Assembly (NCBI GenBank): GCA_949130485.1
Contig: OX422186.1
Location: 4,071,313 to 4,135,312, forward strand
From: Agelas oroides
Taxonomy: Eukaryota; Porifera; Demospongiae; Agelasida; Agelasidae
Direction: 5' to 3'
Length of the DNA stretch: 64,000 nt
Part shown: positions 33,616 to 45,439 of the stretch, one piece after another
Layout: the number at the start of each line of letters is the position of its first letter
Position numbering within the stretch: the first letter of the stretch is position 1
Made by a program: the position numbers and the translations under genes
The notes under the pieces: generated by a model
Told to the model about the DNA's origin: nothing
What the model saw: only the letters and a program-made list of their open reading frames with translations
The model's database searches: none

Positions 33616-35095
33616 TAACAAAACAGAGGCGCTTGCTTAAAGGTTTAAAATGACTACACTAAACTTGACTATCAGACAAAAATTACTGTTCTAATTGTAG
33701 CGCAACACTCCCCAAACCGCACACTACCCCGCAAAACTCACCAGCTTAAGTACACTTCTCGCTTCTGAAGCTTTTTTGCTTGTCGGTCGGTCGCTCCTTC
33801 TCCCTCAAGGCAACCCACGACCGTAACACAGTGGAATCGCCACCGTACCGGAAGTCCATACGTGGCCATACAAATTTATTTTCGGCACACGATCAAACGC
33901 GCGCGTTGAATATAACCTTTGACCCCAGTCCACGCAGACCTAAAAATCGGTATATCGTAGGAAATGCATGGGCTATTCCCATGCAACTAATAAGCGGGCT
34001 GTGCGGGAAGTAGAAGTACACATTAGCGCAAGTTTCACGTGCGTGCGTAATTCTATGCGGAAGTTACAGCTGTTCGCGGTACCTGCTCAACGGTCCGCAC
34101 ATGACTTGGGGCCATTTCCAGCTTCCTGAAGAGACAGCCAAGACACTGATATAGTTGATTACTACTATCATTTTGTTACTCAGAAAAGTTGTTGAAACTT
34201 GTGTTTGCTATTTTTCAGGATGTGAAATGAAAGAATTAATTATGCATACAGAAAATGTGTAAAAATGTGCGTAGCTGGCATGTTAACTAGCATACAAAAG
34301 TTTTGAGCAACACAGGTAGCTTATAGCATGAGGTAATAGGTGATGTGCATGTCAGAGAGCACTATAGTGGTGACTTTCACTTCATGAACTGGCATGACCA
34401 GCTCCAGAAAGTTCCATCTTGGTCTGTGTCGGCTATGCTTCTTGCGTCACTGTGAGTCAACACAAGGAGTACACTTCCCTGTGTAAAGTGAAAAATAAAC
34501 CCATTAACAAGTGCGTGTGTGTGTACCATGCATGCTCAAAATAAGTAAAGAGAAATTTTATATTTTATATCATGATAACAGACTAAGTAAAAACCTCCGA
34601 TCAAATGCAGTATACACAGCTGTAAAATGTAGCCGATAAAAAATCTAGCCTCGCTTCAAGTGAAAGATCAGGCATCTGATGGAGCAACCATTGTTACTTA
34701 CATGCCTTCTTTGCTGGAATAAGCAGTTATTTTCTACCTAGCCCCCCACCCTGCTATTCGTCACCTGCTTTACGAAAGAGGTACATAATCTGTAGCAGGT
34801 AGAACTGAAGCTTCTGAAACAATTGGGGAAGTCAACCTTGACACGGATTGTCTCATATGGGGAGAACCTACTTCAGGGCTCATGCAGCTGCTTTTGAGCT
34901 TTCTTCTCCCCATTGCCCTCTGTCACTCAATGAACGTAAGTGACACATATGTACTCAAACAGCACAAAAAATTGTTGGGGATAATTAGAAAGACCAACGA
35001 GCAAACAAAAATGTGCCTTTCAACTGAAGTTCTCAAGCACACATTTTTGGATCACTGAAATGTGATACATATCTACATGGAAGGACAGTGGTATG

Positions 35096-35489
35096 CCAGA
35101 GGAGGGAGGACATGACGTCACGTCGTAGCAACAATTTATGGCATTCCAAGGGCAAGAATCGTGGATGCAAGCTGCAAGGATTGCTCTATGGACTAAGTCA
35201 TGACGGGAACATAGTGTTTTTAACTAAGCTGAAGCCATCTGGCTAGTCAAAATTGGATATTATGGCTCACCTCGCAGGCTAAGCTTGTAAGTTGCCAGTT
35301 TATCGCTAGGCAATTCACAGGAGGCCATTTTAACTGCCAGACTTGTTCAGTTTGTCGAAAACCTTACACGCCCGTTGCGCCCATCACTACTTTCTCCATA
35401 GAGCCGTTCGTTTACCTTGTATCCACACTTCCTGATCTTTGAATGTCAGCTATTGTAGCTATCACATGATCGTGTCCTCCCTCCTCTGG
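35096..35489. mobile_element. MITE with CCAGAGGAGGGAGGACA ends (394 bp)
   Basis: The left end CCAGAGGAGGGAGGACATGA is inverted at the right as TCGTGTCCTCCCTCCTCTGG. Flanks TGGTATG and TAGTATG give a 7-bp duplication with one mismatch (8 bp if one end base is counted as target). No ORF. Confidence 0.7.
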
Positions 35490-35498
35490 TAGTATGCC

Positions 35499-35820
35499 TA
35501 GCCTCATTCCCAGGCCTCCCCATTTTTTGTTAATCAATTTTCATTCAGTATAACACACGGAAGCGGAAGAGAGGTGAAAAATCATGGGAAAGGCCAGAGA
35601 ACTCTTATCACGCGCGGTGGACAATGAAATGTTCGATGGTGGAGTCTGGTATGTTATTTGAATGTGGACCCCTCCCCCTCCCAATATGCAATGTCCACCT
35701 TGCATCCACCTGCACGTGAATGGCGTCGTGTTTCCAGGCGTCCCCCGTTTTCTACTTCCGTGTATTAATACTGAAGGCGAACCAAAGAACAAAAATGGGG
35801 GAGGCCCAGGAATGAGGCCA
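35499..35820. mobile_element. Foldback / MITE with GCCTCATTCC ends (322 bp)
   Basis: The left arm 35499-35566 and right arm 35752-35820 are imperfect inverted copies over about 65 bp (GCCTCATTCCCAGGCCTCCC against its inverted GGGGGAGGCCCAGGAATGAG). It lies 10 bp from the previous MITE. A 110-codon ORF across it is not convincing as a gene. Confidence 0.65.
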
Positions 35821-36820
35821 GTAGTAAGCCAGGTATAGTGTACATATGGCAAACAATTGCATAACTGACACACACTCTAATTGGACACTTTTGGATGGTC
35901 AATACAAGACGGCCAACTTTAAGTTGTAAGGGACACAGGGAGAGCCAGAGAAAGGCAAAAGGGAGACTATAACTTGTGCCAAAGTGTAGTGAGTGTGTGA
36001 ATCAGGATTTCAATGCCACAACTGTCTAAACACACCAACTTACCAGCAGACCAAGAACTTAGATGAGGAGTTCATCGTGTAGTAGTTGACAGTCAAGAAG
36101 ACAACTGAGGAATCCAACAGTGTGGAGAGTGACAATGATCTGGAGATAGACGATGATGGTGAAGTTACTTAGATCACAGTTTTTGGTTTTCGGGATGGAA
36201 AGTGGTGTAGAGAAGGATTACTGTTCCCCATACAGCAGTTGAATTAGTCTCTGTTACCTATTTTGTTGTACAAATGCCTCAAACCTTGCTCTACTGGTGT
36301 ACACAGTACTATACACAATGGGGCCATTTACAGCTTCCTTCAGTTTCAGCCTTCCCGTCTTCAAGAATAATACTAGATGCTTCTGGCTACCTCCTGATAC
36401 CCATATCTCTTGTGTTCCGATACTGTACTCTTCACAAAATGAGCTTAAACATGCACTCTAATTCATCGACCCGCCCTCTTGGATGCCTATTTCCTCCTTG
36501 TTTTCCTAACTTGCAAATTTATTTCACCTATCTATAAGTTACGTACCTTTTTTGACCATAACTGTGTCTCAAACGATCCTTTCCAGGGCGAAAAACCTGC
36601 AACTACGCGATCCTGTGAGGGCTGAAGTGCACGCTGTCAAGTGAGCTTCCTCGCCGCCATATTCTACTTCCGGGTTTGCGCACTGCGTAATTAAATTTAC
36701 AGAAAGTTGCACGCTGGCGATTCGACTGAACACAGAGTGTCCGCGCGCTTAACTATTGAAGATATGCGCATCACGTGAGATGTTTCCAATCCCGGTACGG
36801 AGCTATATTATCTATGTTAT

Positions 36821-36935
36821 AGATAAACCACAGTAGACAGGGATTTATGGTCCATAAACCACCCGAGCCCGAGGGCGCAGCCCGAGGGCGAGGGTTGTTT
36901 ATGGACCATAAATCCCTGTCTACTGTGGTTTATCT
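36821..36935. repeat. Long hairpin (about 43-bp arms)
   Basis: The left arm ATAAACCACAGTAGACAGGG... and right arm ...CCCTGTCTACTGTGGTTTAT pair with two mismatches around a GC-rich loop containing two GAGGGCG words. It lies 3 bp from the right end of the candidate 5.5-kb element. From 36936 to 37370 nothing recognisable is seen. Confidence 0.85.
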
Positions 36936-37373
36936 GTTATATTCTCCACTCTGATTGGTCCTTGTTGTTATTAGTAAATACACATGGTAGTTTTCACTGT
37001 AAACAAGGTATGTTATTAGTAAACATGTAAAGTAATTTACACTCTAAACAAGGTAGCTTATAGGAAACATCATTTTACAACTTCCTGTGGTATATGGAAC
37101 AGAATCTACAGAATCTACAACTTCCTGTCAGTATATGGAAAATAATACCCACCTGTTACCACAGAAACAAGGGTGAAGTGGAGTATATGGTGTGATACTC
37201 GGTCGACGGGCTTTAAATGGGAGCGTGCTTCTCTTAGTAACGGCGTACCTATCCTAGTAACGGCATTGTTACGCTAGTTATGGCATGTGCTTTACTATAG
37301 TAACGGTACGCCTAGGGCTGTAGTCGGTTCCATAAGGCTGAGCTAGGGGTTGGGGCTGCTCTGTGTTATCTGC

Positions 37374-37918
37374 GAGGCTCACTCACAGTGTGAAGCTCAT
37401 TCACATTAAAAATTACGAGTGTGAGGCTCACTCACACTTGAGTTACTACTTTGAGGCTCACTCACAGTTACGCTACGGGTGTGAAGCTCATTCACACTTG
37501 AGTTACCACTGTGAGGCTCATTCACCGTTATGTTACGAGTGTGAAGCTCATTCACATTAAAAATTACGAGTGTGAGGCTTACTCACACTTGAGTTACTAC
37601 TGTGAGGCTCACTCACAATGAGTGTGAAGCTCATTCACACTTGAGTTACCACTGTGAGGCTCATTCACCGTTATGTTACGAGTGTGAAGCTCATTCACAT
37701 TTTTAAATTATGAGTGTGAAGCTCATTCACACTTCAGTTACATGTACTACTGTGAGGCTCATTCACCGTTACGAGTGTGAAGCTCATTCACACTTGAGTT
37801 ACTACTGTGAGGTTCACTCACAGTTACGTTACGAGTCTGAAGCTCATTCACACTTGAGTTACTACAGTTACGTTATGGGTGTGAAGCTCATTCGCATTTT
37901 AAATTACGAGTGTGAGTG
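37374..37918. repeat. Palindromic minisatellite (GTGTGAAGCTCATTCACAC)
   Basis: About 18 copies of TGTGA(A/G)GCTCA(T/C)TCACA, each partly self-complementary (GTGTGAA...TTCACAC), separated by 11-20 bp spacers such as CTTGAGTTACTAC and GTTACGTTACGA. Two alternating subtypes (GAAGCTCATTC and GAGGCTCACTC). Not a CRISPR: spacers are repeated and the genome is eukaryotic. Confidence 0.9.
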
Positions 37919-38225
37919 TGTTAGGATGAGGGCTTTATACTTTATACACATGTATCTATGTGGAGATGGATAAAGACGGGGTCTTTTTGACTACAGCTGT
38001 CCTTCCTCTCGCAATTAAATACACTGTGGTAGCTAGGTGGAGATCCCCTGCGGACGGGGTTGCGGGCCTGGGTGGGTTCAGCACAGCCACTGGGACTGGC
38101 CTGCAGGGGTGGATGGATGGGATGGACAGCTGGATGAAAGGATGAGATGGTCTTCCAGATAACTGCATGGGGTGGATGACAAAGTGGGTGAATTACTGGT
38201 TGGGGGTGGTGTAGATTATACAGCA
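37919..38225. other. Downstream flank of Helitron 2 with a copied segment
   Basis: 38078-38140 copies the segment duplicated at 30416-30565 (CAGCACAGCCACTGGGACTG ... GGATGGACAGCTGGATG). On the minus strand a CCCC/GGGG mini-hairpin followed by CTAG occurs near 38030-38055 and could be a Helitron 3' end, but the evidence is thin. Confidence 0.35.
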
Positions 38226-38254
38226 AGTGTGTATGCATATGGATGTGTGTGTAT

Positions 38255-38299
<45 letters not shown>

Positions 38300-38309
38300 T
38301 GTGTGTGTG

Positions 38310-38357
<48 letters not shown>

Positions 38358-38480
38358 GTGTGGGTGTGTGTATGTGTGTGTGTGTGTGTGGATGTGTGGG
38401 TGAGTGTGTGTGGGGGGTGGGGTGGAGTAATTGTGTGTGGGTGAGTGTGTGTGTGTGGGGGGGTGAGGGGAAGGGGGTGA
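38226..38480. repeat. (GT)n microsatellite
   Basis: About 250 bp of TGTGTG with interspersed A, C and G, placed just downstream of the Helitron 2 stop codon. ORFs through it (Cys/Val on plus, His/Thr on minus) are artefacts. Confidence 0.95.
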
Positions 38481-38507
38481 AGAAATGTAGCAATTAAGCT
38501 ACAGCTG

Positions 38508-41500
38508 CTATAAAGTACAAGATCCCATCAGAGGAGGGCTGGGTGTGCAAGACCCCATCAAAGGAGGAGAGCTGGGTGTGAGAGACCCCATCGAAGGAGA
38601 AGGGCTGGGTGTGCGAGATCCCATCGAAGTAGGAGGGCTGGGTGTGCGAGATCCCATCGAAGGAGGAGGGCTGGGTGTGCGAGATCCCATCGAAGTAGGA
38701 GGGCTGGGTGTGCGAGGTCCCATCAGAGGAGGGCTGGGTGTGCGAGATTCCATCGAAGGAGGAGGGCTGGGTGTGCGAGACCCCATTGGAGGAGGGCTGG
38801 GAGTGGGGGATGTCATAAGAGGTAGAACAGGTTGTGGTAGTGTAGTTGTCTCAAGTAGGCAGAGTCTGGCATCTTCAAGCAGTCTTTGTTGCAAACGCTG
38901 ACTATCGCCAAGTCTGGCCAAACGTTGAAATGGAAAAGGTGGATCAAATAGTAGGTCAGTCAAACGACACACACGTGAACAGGCAACGTAGGTCAGTCCT
39001 GAGGAAAACTCTTTCTTTCCAACATCAACTGCTGTCTTGACCAGTGTGAGACCCTGACCTTTATGGATAGTGACAGCCCAGGCCAACTTGAGGGGGAGTT
39101 GCAGGCGTGAGCACTGGCCACCTGATGCAGACCAAGTGCGGCGCATAGGGGTAATGGGAACTGTGCCATCTGATAGTGTTGGACCAGTGTAAGAGTCAAA
39201 GTGCACTGTGATGGCAATTGGTAGATTGGGTGGAGCTTGACCGGTTCTGTAACAAATTGCCACAACTGTACCCATGGCACCATTCACTAGTCCAACATCC
39301 ACCCAGAGATTGGCTATGAGCATGACACGAGCACCATGTGCCATGCATATGACTGGCTCTAGTCCACTTGCATCATCTGATGAAGCCTTTGCAGCACCAG
39401 GGCCTGTATGGACAGCCTTGATGGTGGCAATTGCCTGGTTGCTGGAGTGAAGCCTGGTGACATTGCAGTCGACAACAGTCTCAATGGTAGGGTGAAGGCG
39501 AAGGGCAGTGCTGAAGGATGTTAGGTCTTCAACCTGTGCTGGTGTCTGCTTCATGAGATGTTTCCAGTCATCTTCAGTTACTCGACCATCTCTGAGGCGG
39601 AGCAGGATATCTCGGAACAACACTTGGTCAGGATGTTCTCCACGCTGACGCATGATTTGATCGAGGATGATAGCATGGTCAAAGCTCTGGTAGGCGGCAC
39701 TGCCAAGGTCAGACAGAGCAGAGCGTGGCACAGTGGTGTAGAGGGGCAGGTCCATCACAGGAGGGAGTTGACCAAAGTCTCCAAACAGCAGGCATGAGCA
39801 GCCTCCGAGTACCACGTTGGCCTGATGAGGAAACACTTGTCGCAGACGCTGGTCAACCTGGCCAAACATCTTTCTTCCAACCATGGACATCTCATCAATG
39901 ATGAGGTACTTCATGTTGGCTAGGGACTGCTGCATTTTGTGTAGGCGCTCACCCTCCAGGTCTTTGAAGTCACTCTTGGTTGGCAGACTGAAAAGAGAGT
40001 GGAGGGTGTGGCCCTCGATGTTAAATGCTGCCACACCAGTGGGTGCAGCTACATGCACTTGTTTGTTCAGGAGGAGTCTCAGGCACTTAATCAAGTAAGA
40101 CTTCCCAGTCCCAGCTGTTCCTGAGATGATCATCCTGAGTGGGGGTGGGGAGTCAGCCTCAAGGTGCTGACGTACAATGGTGTAAGCTTGAAGCTGCTTC
40201 CCTTGGAGGTTCTGAGGGTCAGCGGTGGTTGTGAAGGTATGCTTAGGAGCAGAAGCTTGATGACGAGAAATGAATGATGGCATCTCCTCCAAGTTAGGGT
40301 ATGCTTTAGCTGGTTGTGACCAGTCAAACTCCTGTTGGGAGGTAAGGTCAGGCTGGAGGTCTGAATTACGTTGGCAGATCAACATCCATTCTTCCACAGC
40401 TCTGGTAGGCTGTCTGTGGTGTTGTTCCTGAAGGAAAGAGTTGTGCGTGTACAGTATTATACAAAGATGTATATAGTACATATGTACTTATGGATATGTA
40501 CATGTATGTATATGTACAACATACACATTAGACCTACACATGTACGTATTTACACTGTGCATGTACCTCAGTGTTATCCTCAGTGTCAGGCGGTTGCTGG
40601 AAGTGTTGCTCCAGTTGATGGATGTCCTCTTCGAGAGAAGGGGGCACATTGCCAGATTGGAGGAAGGTGGCATAAGCTGCTGCATAGGAGTCACTGTCTC
40701 CCAGGAGTTCTTCTTCTCGACGGAAAGGGATGTGCAGCATCAACTTCTGCCTACAATACTCCTTGTACTTGGGACCGCTGGGGTCAGGAGAGAAGTAGGG
40801 ACGAACAATCACCACAACAGCTTTCCTCCTCCGAGATGGGTTTGAACCCAATTGCTTGGGCATGGTGAACTGTTGAACGTAGTGTAGCAGTGTCATCTCA
40901 TTGAACTGAGGGGTGGTGGGACGACCAATGTAGTGGTCAAGTGCTGACAGAGCAGTTGCAGGCTGGTCTTCATCCAAGCGATCTTCCACTGCACGAGATC
41001 CATCGAGGCTGAGCATGATGAAGTCTCGGGATGCTCTGAACATTGGTAGCTGGAGGACCAGATGGCAGGTTTCTTGAGCTGAGTAGTCTCTCTCACCCAC
41101 ACTGTTGATTAGAAGCTTCTGCACTGCCTTCAGCGAGGTGTTGTCATCCTTAAGGCTTCTCACGATGTTAGTGAATACCTCCTTCAGGGGCTGTGAGCGA
41201 GGCTCAGACTTGGTGGCATATTTGGCACAGTATTCAACAACTCTGTGCCTAGACAGACAGTACTGCATATCTACATTGGCACGCCATGCAGACAGCTGTA
41301 CAGGGTTGAAACTGTTGATGAGACCATCATTTCGTGCAGTTAACAGCTCTGGTTCTGTGTCTGTTGTCACAATGGTTGTCTCAGGCTGTAATTGCTTTGG
41401 ATAACCAAAACGGCACTTCTGCTGCCCATTCTGAGTACGCAGGCAGTAAGCTGCTGAGCAGCGTGTGTGCCGCTGGCATGTGGCAATGAGATCGATGAGG

Positions 41501-44129
41501 TCTTGGTTGAAGTCCTCAATCTCAGAATAGGGCTGGTTGCAGATATGGGGATTGGTCTTGGGTGGAGGAGCATCATCTGCGTTGCTGCCATCTGGGAGAA
41601 TTGCAGGGTTAAGGGTGGTGACAATGCTGTCCACATGACGGATGAGTTCTTCCTTTGCTGTGTCATCACCATCCTCAGATGAGGCTAGGATTTCCTCCAC
41701 ATCAGGTGTGTCTGGCAACCAAGCAAGGCCATGCACATGAGGACTTCCACGGTGTTGCCACTCAAAGCGCATCCAGTAGTCTGTGACACCAAGAACACCG
41801 ACATAGAAGGCATCGATGAACTTCTGAATGCGGTGATGGAAGAACCAGTCTGCAATGGCTGGGTTCTCAATCACTGCTCTGCTGCGGCTGGTACTGGAAT
41901 CAGGATCATCAGGGCAGATGAGACGCGCCAGCTGTGGCCACTGGAGATCAGCTGCACTGTGTGTGAAGAAGATAGTGGGTAGACCAAGGGTGTCCACCAT
42001 GGCAATGAGCCGACTCCGCTGCTTGAACCAGTACTGCCTTGTTCCTCGTAGGCTGCCAGCATAGTGCAGCACACGGTTTGAAAAGGCTTCTCCTTCACGA
42101 CCAACCATGTCACGGAGCTCTTCCACTGAGAGCTGGGCATCTTGAGGGCGCTGTCGAACGTAAATCCGGCCTGTCTGAAGAGCACGCCATCGCATCTCGG
42201 TGTTGAGAGCAAAATAGCAGAAGCGAGGGTGCCTGGCAAATCGTCCGTCTTCATACATCAGGAGATGTTTGAAGTAGTTCCCAATGGTGACTGCACATGC
42301 TCGTGGTGCTACAAAGTCAGCTGCACCTGTTGGAAACAGAGTGGGGAAGGCACAGGAAATATAGCCCTCAGTTCTGAACTCATTGATGGGAGTTTCACCA
42401 GTTGGAGGCCATGCGACTGTCGATGGTAGGTTAGATTGTCGTTCCTGCACGGACTGCCTGATGGCCTCCTGCTCTGTCATTCTTGGAGGTGTAAGAGGAA
42501 GAAATGTCCTTGACAGATTGGCATCATAGGGATCCACGTCTTGTGTTGATGATACTTCTGAGTCATCAGAAGGGGAGTCCACTGTCATGGAGTGAAGCCC
42601 AGACAGATCATCATCTTCTGGTAGCAGGGCAAGGGCACTGGGGTCAATGTGAACATTGCGATAGTAGATGTTGTTTGCTACCAACCACTGCAGTGCACGA
42701 AGCACAACAGATCTCCTGACACGAAAGTCACGATGGGACTGAACACCACCTTCCTTTCTCACCACTACGACATCGAGTTCACTGGGCAATCGTGGCAAGC
42801 TGGTGGCAAAAGAAGCAACATCCTGGGGCAGGTTGATAACATGTCCACTGTAACTGTACTGCCCATGAGGTAAGCGATAGATGGACATGATTGGCAACAC
42901 GGCAGAAATCAGCATTTCTTCAACCTGTGTTAAATCCTGCAGTTGAAAATCAAGCACCATTACATCATGCTCAATAATACAGTTATGTAGCTACATGCAT
43001 GTAATGGCATACAAACCTGCAGCTGTTGTGGTACAGGGCCAGGGTCCATGTTGTTCATGGATGAGTACAGCTTTGGCACATGCTTGTCTCGGTTACAGCG
43101 CACACACTCAGTAGAGTGTGAGCGAAGCTGAAGGCCTGGGAACCGCTCCGAGCATGTAGTACATTTCTGCATTTCCAATGCAGCAATCTCTGCATGAAAC
43201 TTCCGCATCTTAGCCTGAACAGAGGGCTGTTCAAACAAAGGCAGCTGTGACTGTTGTCCTCTTTGCCCTTCCCTGTTACGCTGTAGTCTGGCCTCTCTCT
43301 CACTGCCAGTCTCAGCAGCCAACCTGTGATGTTGGTTGGCACTCATCTGCTGTAGCCTGGCTGCTCTCTCTTCGTCAGTCTCAGAGGCCAGCCTGTGACA
43401 TTGGTTGGCACTCATCTGCTGTAGCCTGGCTGCTCTCTCTTCTTCAGTCTCAGAGGCCAGCCTGTGACATTGGTTGGCACTCATCTGCTGTAGCCTGGCT
43501 GCTCTCTCTTCTTCAGTCTCAGAGGCCAGCCTGTCCCTCATCTGCTGTAGCCTGGCTGCTCTCTCTTCTTCAGTCTCAGAGGCCAGCCTGTCCCTCATCT
43601 GCTGTAGCCTGGCTGCTCTCTCTTCTTCGGTCTCAGAGGCCAGCCTGTCCCTCATCTGCTGTAGCCTGTCTGCTCTCTCTTCTTCAGTCTCAGAGGCCAG
43701 CCTGTCCCTCATCTGCTGTAGCCTGTCTGCTCTCTCTTCTTCAGTCTCAGAGGCCAACCTGTGACGTTGGTTGGCGCTCATCTGCTGTAGCCTGGCTGCT
43801 CTCTCGTCTTCAGTCTCAGAGGCCAGCCTGTCCCTCATCCGCTGAAGCCTAACTGCTCTCTCCTCTTCGCTTTCAGTTGCCAGACTCTGACGTCGGTTAT
43901 CGCGTATTTGCCGCAATCTGGCGTCTCTCTCTTCGGCAGTCTGTGCGGCGCGTCTAGCCCTATCTCTTGCTCTCCGCACTCTCAGCCGTTCCTCTCTCTG
44001 TTCCGCGGTTTCAGAGGCACGACGAGCTCTCTCTCGCTCTCTTCTACGCTGCAGTCTGTCTTCTCTGTTCCGTGATGACTCGGAGACTCTTGCTGGGACT
44101 CTTGCTGAAGGATTGCTGTACGACTCCAT
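38508..44129 (-). CDS. Helitron Rep-helicase, apparently intact (Helitron 2)
   Basis: Three exons with GT-AG borders, all in phase: 44129-43017, 42936-40567 and 40427-38508, giving about 1,800 residues. The N-terminus (MESYSNPSARVPAR) has about ten ASETEEERAARLQQMR-type repeats and a Cys cluster (CTTCSERF ... CVRCNRD). The Helitron N-terminal domain starts at about 372. The HUH metal motif SPHVHGLAWLP is near 770 and the tyrosine motif EYCAKYATK near 940. The PIF1-type helicase has GTAGTGKS near 1265, YLIIDEMSMVG, GDFGQLPPV and WAVTIHKGQGLTL. The tail has Ser/Thr/Pro repeats (SRTPSPPPSMG). No stop or shift is seen. Rep nicks and joins one strand while the helicase unwinds, allowing rolling-circle movement. 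Activity also needs intact ends, which I could not fix. Confidence 0.93.
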
Positions 44130-44245
44130 TGTAGAACACGTGGCAACACGTGGCGTCTGCACTGTACGTATTTTATTTATTGACGTTACCTGCGTTAAAT
44201 TGGATAAGTTTAGGATATGCGGCACGACGTACGACACATAATATA

Positions 44246-44923
44246 AAGTCACAAAAAAGTTTGCCAAACGCAAACAAGCACATGTAGGGATGAAATCCTC
44301 AAAAACCAACCAAACAAGACGGGAACGACACCACAATACTTTTACACCATCCCTACATCTTGTGCCATTTTGCCAAAACTGTGTGTTTGTATTTGTTTTT
44401 TAGTTGTGTGTAGAAGAGGGTTGTCTTGTAGATGGAAGGGTGTGGCGTGGGTGTGTTGTGCATAGTGAGTATGTTGTGTTGTTGGTGGTTGCTACTGAGT
44501 GTAGCAGGTATGGTCCAAGTTGTGTGTAGAAGCTGTGGAGTGAGTGAGGAGTGGTGAGTGTGTGTGTTATGTTGGAATGTGCATTATGTTGTTAAGTTTT
44601 ATGCCTGTTTAGCATGATAGATATGGGTTGTCTTGTATACAGGTGGCTGTGAAGTGAGTAGTGGTAATTTTGTAATGCTTTGTGAAGGATGGGTTATTTT
44701 GTGAGATAGTTGAATGGAGTGAAGTACTATGTTTGTTTGTGGTTGGTGTGGGCTAATAAGTACAAATGTAGAGGGTTTTGTGTTGTGTACAGGTGGCAAA
44801 ATGGCACAAGATGTAGGGATGGTGTAAAAGTATTGTGGTGTCGTTCCCGTCTTGTTTGGTTGGTTTTTGAGGATTTCATCCCTACATGTGCTTGTTTGCG
44901 TTTGGCAAACTTTTTTGTGACTT
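44246..44923. repeat. Perfect 130-bp inverted repeat with 418-bp loop
   Basis: 44246-44375 and 44794-44923 are exact reverse complements (outer end AAGTCACAAAAAAGTTTGCC, inner end TTGTGCCATTTTGCCA). The loop is GT-rich with TTGTGTGTAGAAG words and no gene. It lies about 117 bp upstream of the Helitron 2 start codon. No target duplication was found, so it may be a foldback element or a rearranged Helitron end. From 44924 to 45270 nothing else is recognised. Confidence 0.93.
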
Positions 44924-45273
44924 GTTTCTGTTGTTGTTTTTTTTGTTGTTGTGTAACCACACCCCAAGTGAAATGACTTGTTATGTAGTTTATTGTTGAT
45001 GTTGATGGATTTCTGGAGGATGTTAGCTGTTTGCACTTATCCACTTGACAATGGAATCATGGGTGTAACTGTTGTCTAATTGGGTATGTGCATGTGTGTG
45101 TGAGTGGTTGTTCTAAGGCACTGTGGTATATACATGACTGTCTACCTGTTCTGTTGTATGACAGGGTTGTAACACTGTATGTTGTGTGTTGTCCAAGGAA
45201 CAGTTTCTATAGCTGGTTATACATTGTGGGCAGGTGTGTGTAGGTTGTGTATGGTGGGTGGCAGGTACATAGG

Positions 45274-45435
45274 TCATAAAGAGGTAAGGCATAACTGTGG
45301 TAAAGGAACCCTTGGAGAGTAAGAGTGTTTTTCCGGGTTCTTCCAGTACTTGTTACGGGACGCTTGCCTTTTGCTTTCTTTGTTTCGCAGATAGTTCTGC
45401 TTATCCCGCGCCCGTTTCTTGTGGACGTTACGCAT
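45274..45435 (-). CDS. Short basic ORF, Helitron-type N-terminal exon fragment
   Basis: 53 codons: MRNVHKKRARDKQNYLRNKE followed by SKRQASRNKYWKNPEKHSYS. The Arg/Lys/Asn-rich pattern with YWKNPEKH resembles basic repeat exons seen at the N-termini of some repeat-encoded helicases. A possible GT donor or read-through follows; the last residues (PLPQLCLTSL) look unrelated. It may be a decayed first exon of another element. Low confidence as a protein. Confidence 0.3.
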   Translation of the reverse strand: MRNVHKKRARDKQNYLRNKESKRQASRNKYWKNPEKHSYSPRVPLPQLCLTSL

Positions 45436-45439
45436 ACTG

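Larger units (their letters stand above)
31281..36818. mobile_element. Candidate 5.5-kb element bounded by ATAGATAATATAGCTCCGTA ends
   Basis: The left end at about 31281-31318 (CATAGATAATATAGCTCCGT, ACCGGGATTGGAAACATCTC) and the right end at about 36780-36818 are near-exact inverted copies over about 38 bp. The interior holds no recognisable transposase and is riddled with smaller MITEs. It is either a long dead element or two solo ends facing each other by chance. The same ends occur near 16485 and 46306. Apart from the MITEs listed separately, 31350-32240, 33620-35090 and 35830-36780 show no gene. Confidence 0.4.

Noticed and set aside
37374..37918. CRISPR-like array of short palindromic repeats
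   Set aside because: Spacers are short and recur, unit length varies, and the surrounding genes are eukaryotic with introns.
38226..38480. Cys/Val-rich and His/Thr-rich ORFs
   Set aside because: Pure translation of the GT/CA microsatellite.
43247..43852. Long plus-strand ORF with LLSLLQSQRPAC repeats
   Set aside because: Mirror of the repeat-coding first exon of Helitron 2 on the other strand.
44246..44923. Assigning the 130-bp inverted repeat as a DNA transposon with target duplication
   Set aside because: No matching flanks at either end; reported only as an inverted repeat.
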